A DNA stretch of 64,000 nucleotides from Sipunculus nudus (GCA_026874595.1 CM049306.1:79508142-79572141); one strand, 5' to 3'. Shown: positions 38,323 to 50,307, counted from the first letter of the stretch. Program-made: numbers and translations. Notes: generated by a model from the sequence alone, not told the origin.

Positions 38323-39027
38323 TCAGATGCAATTTTTGTGATCTGTGGTATTTGTCATCACCACCAAAAGAGGTCCCATCTCATGTACCTCCTGATCCAT
38401 GACACGCATTGACGGAGACGACAGACAACATTTATATACATATGCACCTTGTGGTGCTGTATCACGAACGCAATGCCGGTTAAACCCGGCATCCATCTTC
38501 TTTTGGCTTTGAGTTACCCGGGTTTTTACAATACCATGTCCCAGCAGAATCGACACAATGGATCTGAAGTTCTTCAGCCATTGATGCCCTTTTCATGTTT
38601 CATGTCTATGACAGAAAGCCATTGTTAAGTGAGCCTCAAATGACACGTCATTTGTGAATGGGAACATCATGAAAAGCAGGTTCTCTGACGCGGCAGACTT
38701 GATGGCACGTGCGATATTTAAAAGTTGCGATTTCACAAGGTGGTGTATGCACAGAAAGCATCCAGGATATGATAGTGAAGTCGTATGAAGAAGCGCCTTT
38801 ACCTCCAGGTCAGGCCACGCTTTACATGACCATATTAACCTACCCCTGCAGATATACATGACCCTAACCGCATATTCGAAATGAGTTTCCGTGGTTACGC
38901 AGTATCTGGATGGTGCTAGCCAGCAGGACAAGTAAAAGAAAATTTTTCGAGAAATGTTTTCGAGAATCTGTTTTATTGAAGAATAAATAATTTGGCCTTG
39001 ACGTGTTTCTAAGTCTGTCACTAGCAT
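38323..39027 (-). pseudogene. Possible decayed coding frame, product unknown
   Basis: On the minus strand a single frame stays open for 144 codons (39,027 down to 38,593), hits one TGA, and continues in the same frame for about 90 more codons to 38,323. About 235 codons with one stop is longer than usual for this AT-rich DNA. No family motif, signal peptide or domain was recognised, the composition is unremarkable, and no start with good context or splice boundaries could be fixed. It may be an eroded exon, an old mobile-element frame, or chance. Confidence 0.2.
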
Positions 39028-39338
39028 AAAACATTACGTACCTGCGCGTGTAAACCATGGCTTACCTGCAACGTGTGTGATTTTTTGTTTGTTTATTGTA
39101 CCCCTCGGCTGTACCGAGACGTGCATCAGTGATCGCCAGCCTCCCCCGTCGATACCATCTATCATGCTCACTACAGAGAAGGAGGGGAAAAAAGCAGACC
39201 ACCGGTGTTAAATGTGAGACCGCCGGCAAGAAAGTAGGGTACTGTTGTGTCTACGGTAACAGCCGCATATACGGGAAGAAAGCGCGTTGCTTCCGCGTGT
39301 GAAGATACTCTGCCGAACTGGGTCACCCAGTAAAGCAG

Positions 39339-39363
39339 CCCCCCCCCCCCCCCAAAAAAAAAA
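39339..39363. repeat. Poly-C (C15) followed by poly-A
   Basis: Fifteen C residues directly followed by ten A residues. Confidence 0.9.
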
Positions 39364-41061
39364 GCAAAAGCGTGCTCATGATGAGAGGAGAGTCTGCTTT
39401 TACTAGGGCAGACAGAACGTAATACGTTGCTTCTTCATCGCGTGTTTGCGTATGACGTCTGGTGTTTTTTTGGCTCCTTTTTCTACTCATTTTTCGTGAT
39501 GGACTGACAAGCAGAAAATATTATACACGATTCCTACTAAGTGAAACAATATGTGCTCTTATGAACAGTCATAAGGTAATAAGTAAGTACCGGCTCAGCC
39601 GTCATGACATCGCTGCATCGGACAGCTTTTAGTACAGATGTAGTGAAATTAATAATTTGAAATGTAGCTTTTTTTATCAGTGTTTGGTCACAGCTACTCT
39701 TAATTTAAACTCAGCATATACACAGTCAGTGAGGGAACAAACAGTTGACTAATAATCTAGTAATTTCTTTAATTTTTGTACCTTTGCTGTGTTGCTTTTT
39801 TCTCAAGATTGTTGTAAAATACAGCTTATATTACATTAACACTTTATAAGACTAAGGAGAGACTGGGATAAGCTTAGTCCTAAATAAAACACCTCATATA
39901 TGTTGCGGCCTGTTTATTTGATACGCAGTAATTGTTTTTTTTTTTTTCGCACACCAACGTGGTGCATAGCACGGAAAACACGTTATGGCATTGAGTATTA
40001 AGCGTTCTCCTTTCCCAGGGCAAACACGTCCACCGATCCGCTATTTATCCTTAAACTTTTATAGCATTCTTGGGACCATCTTCCACCTCCACCCTCCTTT
40101 TGAAATTGCATATACACTGGTGTAACATAATCTTCAAGTCGGCGGTAATTATAAAATATGTCAGCTGAGGTCTTTTCAAACACCCGTTGTGATCAGAATA
40201 AGCTTCAAGGAACACAATAAAGACATAGCTGGGGTATTTCGGAAGGATGGTTTACGTCTTAAGACTTTAAACCAGGTGCACCCAGATACCCTGGGTCGAC
40301 ATCACGTTCCATGCTGTTTACAAGGACTCCGTCAGCTCTTATACGTCTATAGCTATGAGCGTACCTACACGAGTGCTTTATCCGTGGTATTGTTTTCCCC
40401 TGCAAGTACATTTCTAATTTTTTTCTTCATTAATATGATGCACTCAAGAGTTAATAAAAAAAAGTATTCGACGACTTCACAAATATAAAACACTCTATGC
40501 ACGTGTTCAAACAACCATTTTCTACAGCGCGCGCTGTCTGGTCTATTTATTTAAAAGCAAATCCATTTTATGATTTACATCAGGTATTTGCACTGTCTGT
40601 GTTAAAACAAAAATGGCCCTATAAGATTCTGTATTTGTGCATGCTCGTGCAGGCCATATTTTTTTGTAGCAGAAGGGAAAGTATCGCTGCAGAGAGTGAG
40701 AGATGTCCCACAATAATTATACATAGGTATCCTTCCTGCCGGGCTACTCAGGCTTGAAAACAACTCAATAAGGGCCCAGACAAAATGCAGGAAATTGTGG
40801 TCACTTCGCAACTCTATGACACAGGAATACATAACCCTGTGAAGGCCTCTTTAAGCAGTTAACCAAACACAGCAAGCCTTATGATATGCCCTGCGTGTGA
40901 ATGCTTCGCGAATTCGGTCTATTGAAAGGCTGATCACGTGCCACTCTAAAACCCTCATATGTGTTGCGTTTCTATTATGTTATACATGTACATGTAATTA
41001 TAGGTGGGTTTATTTCGGATTCTTTGTTACTTATTAAGAGTCTGCATTACTGCAAAATTTT

Positions 41062-41063
<2 letters not shown>

Positions 41064-41131
<68 letters not shown>
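41064..41131. repeat. (TA)n microsatellite, about 34 units
   Basis: Long uninterrupted TA tract. The Ile-Tyr open frame that crosses it is an artefact of the repeat. Confidence 0.95.
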
Positions 41132-41133
<2 letters not shown>

Positions 41134-42233
41134 AATAAATCCGGGCCTGGCTTCTGCCGGCCGGCACAAAGTTAACTTTTGCAATCCATCGACCGGCATA
41201 AAAAAAAACAGCTTTGGTCAACGCAAACTTTTGTCAAAGATAAAATCGAGTGTGCGCACAAAGTGTAAAATACCTGACATTATCATAATTTATGCGTGAT
41301 GAAATGGGGAATACTCCGGAATCCTCTCTGCGATTGGCTTATTTTGGAGCTAAGGTCACCGTGCACAAGGAAGTTCAACGGGTCTGTCTATAAGTTGAAG
41401 AATCTGCGTAGAGCCGCTTAAAATGTGCAAGAAAATCTAGTAAATCATCTGTTGTGAATAATTTCTCCTCTGGTCACGTCATATTTATTTGTGCTCAAGG
41501 AAATCGTTGTATATTGAATTCGTAATTTTTTCTACACGTATCCCCCCAAAGTTTCTGCCCATATAAGGTTGTCCATCGAGACTCAAGTGGCTTTACTCTT
41601 TCGGAGGGTCGATTGTCATATGACACCTGATTTTGGAGGTAAGAAAGTTAATCCGAGCCCAGCAGGATATCACTGGCGAAGGTACACATCCACAAACACA
41701 AACAAGTGAAAGCCCTTTATACTAGCTTCTCCGCAAGTATCTTTTTCTTCTCCATTTAAAAATGCTTTATTTTACGTCGTACTCGTTTTTTTTAAATTTC
41801 CCTATTATTTCCATATTTCGCCTGGCCCTGACTCATGTGAAAGTTCTTGTAAATGTAATCAATTCTGGAGAGGAATTACCAGGATCAAATGTAAGAAATT
41901 CTGCAGACATGTTATTTTCAGACACTTTATTGTAGGATGGTGGGGTACAATAAGTAAACTTTCAGACCACCTTGCTGGGAAGTAATAATATTTATTACTA
42001 ATATTCTTTCCATATTCACACAACTCCAATAGTCCCATGCAGCTCAAGGCAACAGTAATTAATTTTTGACTGATTACAGAACCAATTTACATAGCATCAG
42101 TAGCATCAGACTCAGAAATAATCTTTAGTTCGAAATTTTCTTTCTTAGATAAATTAAATCATTTTGAAAAGTATTAAATACCTCTTATGTAAAACTAAGG
42201 ATAAATATAACAAATTAACATTTTTACGTTTTT
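41132..42233. other. Gene-free stretch
   Basis: No exon, RNA gene or repeat could be supported between the TA tract and the 1.1-kb dispersed repeat. Confidence 0.45.
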
Positions 42234-43350
42234 AGCTCAGCTGACTGTAAGTCATCTGAGGTAAAGGGTATGGCGTTCTGTCCGTCGTCCGTCCGGCCTT
42301 TTGGTCGTCCGTTAGCAGGGCACAAATCGTAACGCTACCCCTAGAAGTCTGTAACTAAAAATATAGGGTAGTCAATAAAAAATCTCATTGGAAACCTGGA
42401 ATTAGGTCACTGCGACCTATATCCTCCGAGCTATGGGCTTGTAAGTATAATTACAAGAATTATAATAAAGATTTGACACAAAACCTCCAACATCTTGATA
42501 ATAAATACATGGATTGTCATGAATCTTGCCTTGAATACTGACCATGACTAGTTTTATCAGTTGCCGAAAAGTGGTGGCGCCATCTTTTTTTTTTATTTTT
42601 TTTACGAATATTTTTCTTTTTTTTTTACTATAACATGACAACAATCATGTCAGTTTCTCAGCTGTGACTCCACCTAGTGTCCTTAAACCGTGTGTGTTTA
42701 TTGATCATAAGTGGATGTCCTATAGTAACCATCCTCTCTGTCCGTCTATTCGTCTAGCTGTCTGTCTTTCTGTCCATTCGTCCATCCACACAAATTTGTT
42801 TCCAGATGATAACTCTAGGTCGGATTGACAGATGGATTTCAAACTTAACTTACATATGACCCACCACTAAAGCAAGAACCTGAATGATATTTTGGTCATG
42901 AGGTCCAAGGTCAAGGTCACAGGACTCACTTATTTAAAAAGATTATGGCTGCATTTTAAGCCAAGCTTTTCATCCCAAACTTTCCATCTTCTGCATTTAG
43001 CTGACTTGCCAGTATGGGGAGAGCGTAAATGTATTTGGGGTCACAAGGTCAAAGGTCAAGGTCACAGGGGCCGTTTGTTCATAAATTAGTTTCCAGATAT
43101 AAACTCCAGATTAGTTTCACATATTGTTTTCAAAATTAACTTATATATTGCTCACCACTAAAGTAAGAATCCTTTCGATTTTGGGGTTCAAAAGTCAAGG
43201 TCACAGGACCCATTTTTTTAAAAATAATGTGTATACATTTCTAGCAATGGTCCTATCCATTCAAAATTAGTTTATGGATTATAATTCTGCTTAAAATATC
43301 CTTGTAGACAAATTCAGCTAAGCGTCGAGACCCATGAGTCCCTAGTTTTA
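42234..43350 (+). repeat. 1.1-kb dispersed repeat, copy A
   Basis: Starts AGCTCAGCTGACTG, goes on with GGTATGGCG, a GTCCGTCGTCCGTCC tract, GGAAACCTGGAATTAGGTCACTG, repeated CCAAGGTCAAGGTCACAGG-type words, and ends near CCCATGAGTCCCTAGTTTTA. The block order matches copy B at 51,600-52,730 along the whole length, so the two define the family's ends. The style (CCGTCCGTCC plus AGGTCAAGGTCAC) is common in mollusc genomes. No coding frame, inverted ends or poly-A tail were seen, so the class is unknown. Confidence 0.75.
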
Positions 43351-43599
43351 CTTTGTTTTCGAAATTGCAATGAAACATGCAATATCAGTACAGTCATGGA
43401 AACACACCCTGCGTTCATGACTGCGAATAATACTTTCTGTAGGTAAATAAAAACGCATGCAGGACAGGTAGAAGCTAGATGTTACTTGCCCGACTGGGCA
43501 AGTGCTTTCAAAAGTTAATGTCGAACCCTGCCCCGCCGTGACCACCTCCGCTTGCTTAGCCAATGTCTGTATATTTATCTAAATTTGTCTAGCTATAAC

Positions 43600-43600
43600 C

Positions 43601-43664
<64 letters not shown>
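43600..43664. repeat. (CT)n then (TA)n compound microsatellite
   Basis: About 14 CT units followed by about 19 TA units, directly abutting the left arm of the foldback element. Confidence 0.95.
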
Positions 43665-43667
<3 letters not shown>

Positions 43668-44070
43668 GAGGCCCAGATTAGAATCTGGCCCAATTTAAAA
43701 CTGGGCCAGTCCACATCAAAATATTGATTTGGACCGGCCAAAATAAAAATTCTAATCTTGGCCAGACCAGTTTTAAACTGGGCCAGCCCAGATTAAAATT
43801 TTGATCTGGGCCGGTCCAGACTAAAATCCTGTGGTGAAAACTTCAGGATTTAAATCTTGTCTGGACTGCTTTGAAACTGGGCCAGCCCAGATTAGAATTT
43901 TGATCTGGGCCGGTCAAGTTAACAATCCTGTGGTGGACTGATTTTAAACTGGGCTGGCCAAGATTAAAATTTTAATCTGGGCTAGTTAAGATTACAATCC
44001 TGTGGTGGACTGATTTTAAACTGGGCCTAACTAGATCAGAATCCTTATCTAATCTTAGGCCAGCTTGATT
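43665..44070 (+). repeat. Left inverted arm, with an extra 72-bp sub-repeat
   Basis: Pairs with 45,350-45,698. The block CCTGTGGTGGACTGATTTTA occurs twice here, at 43,927 and 43,999 (72 bp apart), but only once in the right arm, so the arms differ by one sub-repeat. Confidence 0.8.
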
Positions 44071-45349
44071 TTTATCATCTTAAATCAGATTTATAATACA
44101 GTAAACATTTATTCCAGATACACCATTTTGAAGGGAACAAGCAGATAATGAACAAGATCATTTAAAATTTTTTAGTGAGGTAAAAGCTAATGAACAAATG
44201 TGATGTGCTTCTTTGGTTTCACCTATTCTTCAAGCATACAAGTTCACATATGAACTTCACCTAAACCGACTATCATAATTTATCACAGTTTAAAATATGT
44301 GTCAGTTCTGAGACATCTACTTGACTTAGTATCAAAATTTTCAACTTAACTGAGATAATTTTCTGATCTGAATATTAAAATTTCATGTGTAATATTAAAT
44401 ATATACATGCATAATTAAATACCAGCTTTACCATTTATAAGTGAACAAAAGTATAATTTATCAGTCTTGATGCTCATTTGGGTGAGCAGCATGACATTGT
44501 GCCCTGACATGGGGCTAGAGAGAGGTTTGTGATACCATTTCTGTAATTTTCAGTAGCAGAAAATCCACAGCTGAGAAAATGATATGATTGTTGTCATTTG
44601 TCAATCTAAAAAAAAAGAGGTGAAAATGAGTGAAAATTGGATTTAGAATTTTAATTCAGAATCAGAGGGTGACAAACATGGTGGAGTTTTCACTTTGGAG
44701 TTAATAACTTAAAAAAAGCTAATATATTCACTGATAACTAATGTAAATTGAAGATAGTTCAAAGCTGCAATACAAATGTTCTCTACCTTCAGTAGTTAAA
44801 ATGCTTAGTTGGTGAATATTTTTCCCACTGTTCTATCTAAATAGATGTTTAAGGGCCTTATTTCCTTAATATGTAGTACGTTATAAGTTCTAAGTCCAAT
44901 GTTACGATAAGTGCAATTTTTTTCATTGGTGACTGGGGGGGGGGGGGGGGGGGATCACAGACAAAAAACCCCAACTTATTTATGATAAATAACTTCACAT
45001 AGCAAATAAAATTTTGAAATTACAGGTCTTGGATCACAAGCTTAACATTGAGTAACATATATATTAATTGTTATTGATTAAATTTTGTTTTAGTTTGTTG
45101 AATTAATACACATGTTCTGCAAACTATATTTGTAGTTTTTAGCTGTAAAATACCTATGTTTAACATGATTATCTTATAATTATATTCTAGACATTTCACA
45201 TAAGAGGTAAAATTACAAAATAAATATGACAGGATCCAACAAATGATATTTTCATAGAATATGAAATAAATTCATTAAATATTAATTATAATTGTTTTAC
45301 ATTCTTACAATGTTTTACAAAATTCTTTTAATTGATGAAAGGCCAGCTA

Positions 45350-45698
45350 GTTAAATAAAGTGTAATTGAAGCCAGCCTAGGAGTAGATAAGGATTCTGAT
45401 CTTGGCTGGTCCAATTTAAAATCAGTCCACCACAGGATTGTTAACTTGACCGGCCCAGATCAAAATTCTAATCTGGGCTGGCCCAGTTTCAAAGCAGTCA
45501 AGACAAGATTTAAATCCTGAAGGCTTCACCACAGGATTTTAGTCTGGACCGGCTCAGATCAAAATTTTAATCTGGGCTGGCCCAGTTTAAAACTGGTCTG
45601 GCCTAGATTAGAATTTTTATTTGGGCCGGTCCAAATCAAAATATTGATCTGGGCTGGCCCAGTTTTAAATTGGGCCAGATTCTAATCTGGGCCTCGAC
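45350..45698 (-). repeat. Right inverted arm
   Basis: Reverse complement of the left arm. It includes the single AATCAGTCCACCACAGGATT block at about 45,420 that is duplicated in the left arm. Confidence 0.8.

Positions 45699-45703
<5 letters not shown>

Positions 45704-45760
<57 letters not shown>
45704..45760. repeat. (TA)n microsatellite
   Basis: About 28 TA units directly outside the right arm of the foldback element. Confidence 0.95.
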
Positions 45761-45762
<2 letters not shown>

Positions 45763-48070
45763 TTCAACATGGTAGAGCGCTTTCACTCTGATGTAGCCTA
45801 CTGAACTTGTACATTGATGCAATGATAGCGCCACGTATTTGTAAAGTTATAAGAGAGGGGAACGAGGAGGGTAAATGTATAACAGCTTATATGGCCTTGC
45901 GGTTTGTTTATAAATTTGTACATGCAGGTATTTGACAGAAAAGCATCGGACAGGCCTCGCCACACACAAAAAAAAACCACAAAGGTTTTCTAACATATAC
46001 ACCGAACAGTTGAAACCCTACGGTAAGGTCGCGTAGGGACGGTGACTCATTGACCCTCAGGAAAGCAACAATTACCGATGTTCCTGGGGCAGACAGAATA
46101 CAGATGCTGTTCATTGTTTCATAATCAATTCAGTATGGACCAAGGAGGCATTGCATGGGAAAATGTTCGCACGATCATACAGATGCTCAGACCACACAAC
46201 AGAGAACAGTACAGAATATATATATATAGGCCCACTTTAAAGAGTTATTATGTAAATTCTGTTATTATTCTTTTATTATTTATCAATTATTAATTCATCG
46301 CACGCGCCACAGACGTGCTTATATAAATATATTCTCAATTTATATTTCATAAAATTAGTTGTTACAGTTAGGGGTAGCTGTGATTGGCGAGTTGTGCAGG
46401 GTGAAAAGAACCATTCCATTGAATCTTTGCAGATCTGTTGGCTGTGTTGCCAATATAGTTAAGCAAACAGGAGTTTGTTCCATCTACATATAATTTACGG
46501 CATGCTACCAGCTGCAGGCTGTACTCAGTACATACCTAGGCCTCTGTGTGTGTGTGTGTCTGATTTCCAAGGTTGCCCTTGTAACAGTCATTCGTTCAGG
46601 AAGTTAATTCCCTACTAACCTTAAGACACCCAGACATAACCGTTTTCCGATCAGATAATTAGGCCAAAGTTGCTACCTCGAATGGGGAAAGAATCCTTTC
46701 GGATAATCAGGATTTGACCAATGGATTTTTGTTTTTCTTGTTAAGAGATTGAGTGTATAGTCCATGACTCTTAATGCACTTAGGTAAAAATAAAGGTATG
46801 GATCAGGCACTTTTTTCAGAAACCAGTGCGGACGGGCGATATTTTACTTAACCCTTTTTTCTATGTTTCGATAAAACTGTCATATGATCAGGGAAAAGCA
46901 TGAAAATAACAGAATTGTTTCGCTTAACAGGCAAAAACGCTACATAACAAAGGAAATCTAATCAAAATTGTATTATTTTATTTTCTTGAAAGATGAAATT
47001 CAAAATAAAAATTTTTGATGCTCGCGGTGCCTGAAAACCATACCTTATTTATTTATTCATTGCGTTACGGAACTAATTTATAGCGATGTCGTACTAATTT
47101 CTCCATGGCAATTAATGTTTTCAGGACAACCACGTACTGCTTCACAACTTTTCACAGATTCAAGTAAACATCCCATGTGTATAGGTGACCACATCTCACT
47201 TTGCTGTCCAAGTTCACGCTTGAGCTTACCTTCGTTCTTGATGATGAAGTTTTCGTCTGCCAGCAGACGACACGTGAAACGCGCGGGAAACCAACGGCAA
47301 AACTTATTGGTTCTTTTCGGCTCTCATGGGATCGAGATTATTTCAGAGTTGTCCGTGTTACTAATACAACTTCCTTAGTAATTGCCTTTATAAAATAGGA
47401 TGTATGTGAAAGTATGGGCATTCTGGCTTTAGCCAAGGAAATAAATGCGTAGGCCTAAGACTAGAGAGAAAAGTTTACAGAGACGTCTAATTTGCCGCGC
47501 GTGTGAAAAGTGAATGCGCCATCCCAGACAACGCACCTGACAAATTGTATAAATGGACAACAGCCGAACAAAAAGTAACAGCGGCAAAGAGCTTGCCGCC
47601 TTGTTTACATTGTTTTAGCTGCTCATTGCTAATCTTTTTGAGGGACTATCCATTCTTAGTCGCGGCATTTAGATCTGAAGAATAAAGAAAGAAACGTTAA
47701 CTTCATCCATGATATATAAAGGTAGGGGAAAATATTTACCAGTTACAATAATAACTTCGAATGATGTTAATCGCCTATAATTTTATTTTATGACAAGATC
47801 GTTTAAATAAACTATTTTAAGAGGGAACTGTCATCAGAGACATTATATGTTAGACGTGCATGACTTGGACATTTTCACCAGACCTTTGCAGTATATATAT
47901 GGTTTAGGTTGACCCCTATTTACCTGTGAGTTAAATATGTCCACAAAAGGGTCTCGTTTAAAAAGCTTCTGAGGATAATCGGCACGGGGTATTTACCTGG
48001 GGAATCAAATCATCGAACCTTGCAAGTTGTTTCTGTACCGTTTTGCCAACTTTTAACCACACCCTCCCCC
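45761..48070. other. Gene-free stretch with normal CpG content
   Basis: Last CpG-normal section before the sharp drop at about 48.07 kb. No exon was supported. A TATA-like word (GATATATAAAGG) lies near 47,711-47,722 but nothing gene-like follows it convincingly. Confidence 0.4.
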
Positions 48071-48703
48071 GTGTACAATACATATATTTTCACATAATGG
48101 GTTGGGAAAGTGTTGTCAGCAAACTTACTCATGGGTGTATCAACATTGGAGGGTATTGTTGGTTTTGCTGTGGTCTGTTACACTGGCTGTTCTAATGTTA
48201 TGGGTAAACATGTCTTAGTTTGCTTATTTTCATGATATGAAATGAAAGCTAGGGCATTTGTGGCATTGACACTATTGGGGAGCTTTTGTCCCCTACCAGC
48301 CAATGGATTCCTTGAAACCAAAATCTCAAACTCATGGGATTGGCAAATTTGCTTTCAGGATACCATATTAAACTTGTCGCTGTTGCGATAGGCTTTGGGA
48401 ATGTTTAGTTACTTTGGTGTAACCATTACACAGCTGAATGGCAAAATACACAGAAGTATGGAGTGTGGTGAAAACACTCAGTGAAACCATTAGGCCTACT
48501 CTAACAAAATGCAATTCACCAAATATGTAATGTTGCCAATGGATTTTGAATCTGTATCATTTATTGCTATAAACATTTCATGATTGAATGTATTCTTAAT
48601 TACATAGGACATTAATACACATTTTTAGAGAAGAAGAAAACTTTTCAAAGAAACATTTTTCATTCTCAGTGAAGGTACAAACAGCCACAATTGCTGTATG
48701 GCA

Positions 48704-48959
48704 GCAGGAAACGGATACAGGAATTTAGGATGGGGGGGGGGGGGGGGGGGGTCTCACAGGTCCCCCTTCCCAGGTGATGAAATTTTTTTGAAAATTTAGG
48801 ATGTTATCATGCAATCTGGGGTAGCTTAAATCCATTATAAAGCAAGACGTACATTGTAACTGGAAGTGAGTTTTTTATGAGTTTTTTCCCCCTGATTTTT
48901 TGGTTAGGTCGAAAAAGGGGGGGGGGGAGCGCCCCCTGTGCCCCCCTAAATCCACCCCT
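48704..48959. mobile_element. Element of the GGAT/poly-G family
   Basis: Left end CAGGAAACGGATACAGGAAT followed by TTAGGAT and a G20 tract (48,732-48,751). The right end, read on the minus strand, is CAGGGGTGGATTTAGGGGGG. Both ends share CAGG-GGAT-TTAGG-poly-G in inverted orientation. A second G11 tract lies at 48,917-48,927. No coding capacity. Confidence 0.5.
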
Positions 48960-49091
48960 GGACAGTAAAATTTTAACCCATCACAGGAAATCTTTGTAAT
49001 GTATCTGGGGACTTTCTTATGCATTGCTGTTTTGTAACTGAGATCTGTAGTTCTCCCATTTTAAAATTTCTTTCTTGTTGTATTTCAATAG

Positions 49092-49404
49092 GATTTTAAA
49101 AAGGCAAGATTCAGACAGAATCAGGTGTAGGATTTGTGTTTGTCTATCAGTAAAAGGTGTCCTGATAGTTATAATGGATTTTAATTCAATAATTAATGGA
49201 AGGAATGTCTCTGAGACCCTTGAAATAATCAGCGACAATTATTTAAAATTGCAGGACTGCCAATGTTTTGGCATGAGCTCAAGTTTTTTACTTGACAGCT
49301 TCATGATGGGAGTGACCAATGGTAATTGCTTGGCTCTGGTTAATGCAGATATAACTGTAAATGACCATAGCATTAGTCACGCAATGATAACTAATTTTGC
49401 TGAG
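49092..49404 (+). CDS. Exon-like 104-codon open frame, product unknown
   Basis: A stop-free frame is bounded by a plausible acceptor (TTGTATTTCAATAG, ending at 49,091) and a donor (GCTGAG|GTAAAT at 49,405). The open frame itself runs on to about 49,533, about 150 codons in all, the longest plain open frame outside the MMP exon. The peptide includes IMDFNSIINGRNVSETLEII and CFGMSSSFLLDSFMMGVTNG. I do not recognise a family. A run of this length is borderline for chance in AT-rich DNA, and the location inside the CpG-poor domain favours, but does not prove, transcription. It may be an exon of a gene between 48 and 54 kb, or chance. Confidence 0.25.
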
Positions 49405-50307
49405 GTAAATTCTGTCTGCATCCTGCATGTCACACTATTAATGATTCTCAATAAAATGTGCACAGAAGCAAAAAAGAGTTACAAGTCTGGCACTGATACA
49501 GATGTGGGATCTCACCATGTATTCTACATGTGATTCCTATTAGAATATTGATAAATATGTTGCCATTTTCACTTGCACAAATAAGATTGTATTACCTATT
49601 GACAGTGCCCAGAAGGTAAATTGTCTTTTTCAGATTAACACCTTTGTTTGCTGAAAGAATTTACATTTAAATGAAATATATTTGATACGCAAATGAGTTA
49701 TTAGATTTTTAAGCACCTTAAAACAAAGATTCCATCTGATCATATACCTTTATTTGAACAGTACCTCCACAGAAGATATGCATATATTACAAAATTCTCC
49801 TTGGGTAGTGTGGTAAGATCATTGAACAACTGCCAGTTATAAGGTTATATATGTATATGACAAATGCTTCGTGAATGTGAGTCAGCCAACCCAAAAAGCA
49901 TAAAGAATAAAGTGAATCTTTGAATTCTAGGAACTATTCCTGGACACAGTAACATATATATAGATTCTTTACAAGATAGAACAGGCATGTTTATATAGAA
50001 GCAACTGGTATGCAAAAGTGGCTTTCTTCTCCCAAACATTCATGTTTCGGTACAGCATAAGTTATGTGTACAATAAGGGGAGAGGAAATTATTTTTATAT
50101 GTTAGTACTGGATTTAATCAATTCATTTTAACAGCATGTAAGTACATAACATAGGATCATGAAGATATTGTTAATATATATATGGAAAGACAAGTCCAGT
50201 GAGACTTTGAATAAGAATGTGTGTTTTTACTGAGTCATTTCTAAAGTAGACTTGTCAGACTGTGGTACTAGCCATCAATATAAATAGTTCCAAGAGAGGG
50301 ACATAAA

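Larger units (their letters stand above)
33243..41063. other. Gene-free stretch
   Basis: Contains a (TA)n tract at 35,229-35,265, an ATT-rich tract near 37,176-37,220, a poly-T run near 37,527-37,540 and a C15-A10 tract at 39,339-39,363. A 235-codon minus-strand frame with one stop (38,323-39,027) is described separately. Nothing else could be supported. Confidence 0.45.
43665..45698. mobile_element. 2.03-kb foldback-type element with long inverted arms
   Basis: The left end GTCGAGGCCCAGATTAGAAT (from 43,665) is the reverse complement of the right end (…ATTCTAATCTGGGCCTCGAC to 45,698), and homology between the arms continues inwards for about 350-400 bp with few differences. The arms are built from imperfect internal sub-repeats containing CTGGGCCAGCCCAGATTA and AATCCTGTGGTG. 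The central part (about 44,080-45,340) is AT-rich, has a G19 tract (44,935-44,953) and no coding frame. TA microsatellite flanks both ends, consistent with TA-targeted insertion but hiding the duplication. Long arms made of sub-repeats with a non-coding core fit a non-autonomous foldback DNA transposon. The superfamily is not determined. Confidence 0.8.

Noticed and set aside
16766-41299. Open frames rich in Ile-Tyr repeats (for example at 16,766, 26,878, 33,102 and 40,961)
   Set aside because: They are translations of (TA)n microsatellites, which have no stop in either frame. Not genes.
45762-45800. ATGGTAGAGCGCTT word like a tRNA A box next to the foldback element
   Set aside because: No B box or acceptor stem; isolated short match.
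47503-47722. Possible gene start near the 48-kb CpG edge (60-codon frame and a TATATAAAGG word)
   Set aside because: The frame starts at GTG, not ATG, and nothing downstream supports an exon.
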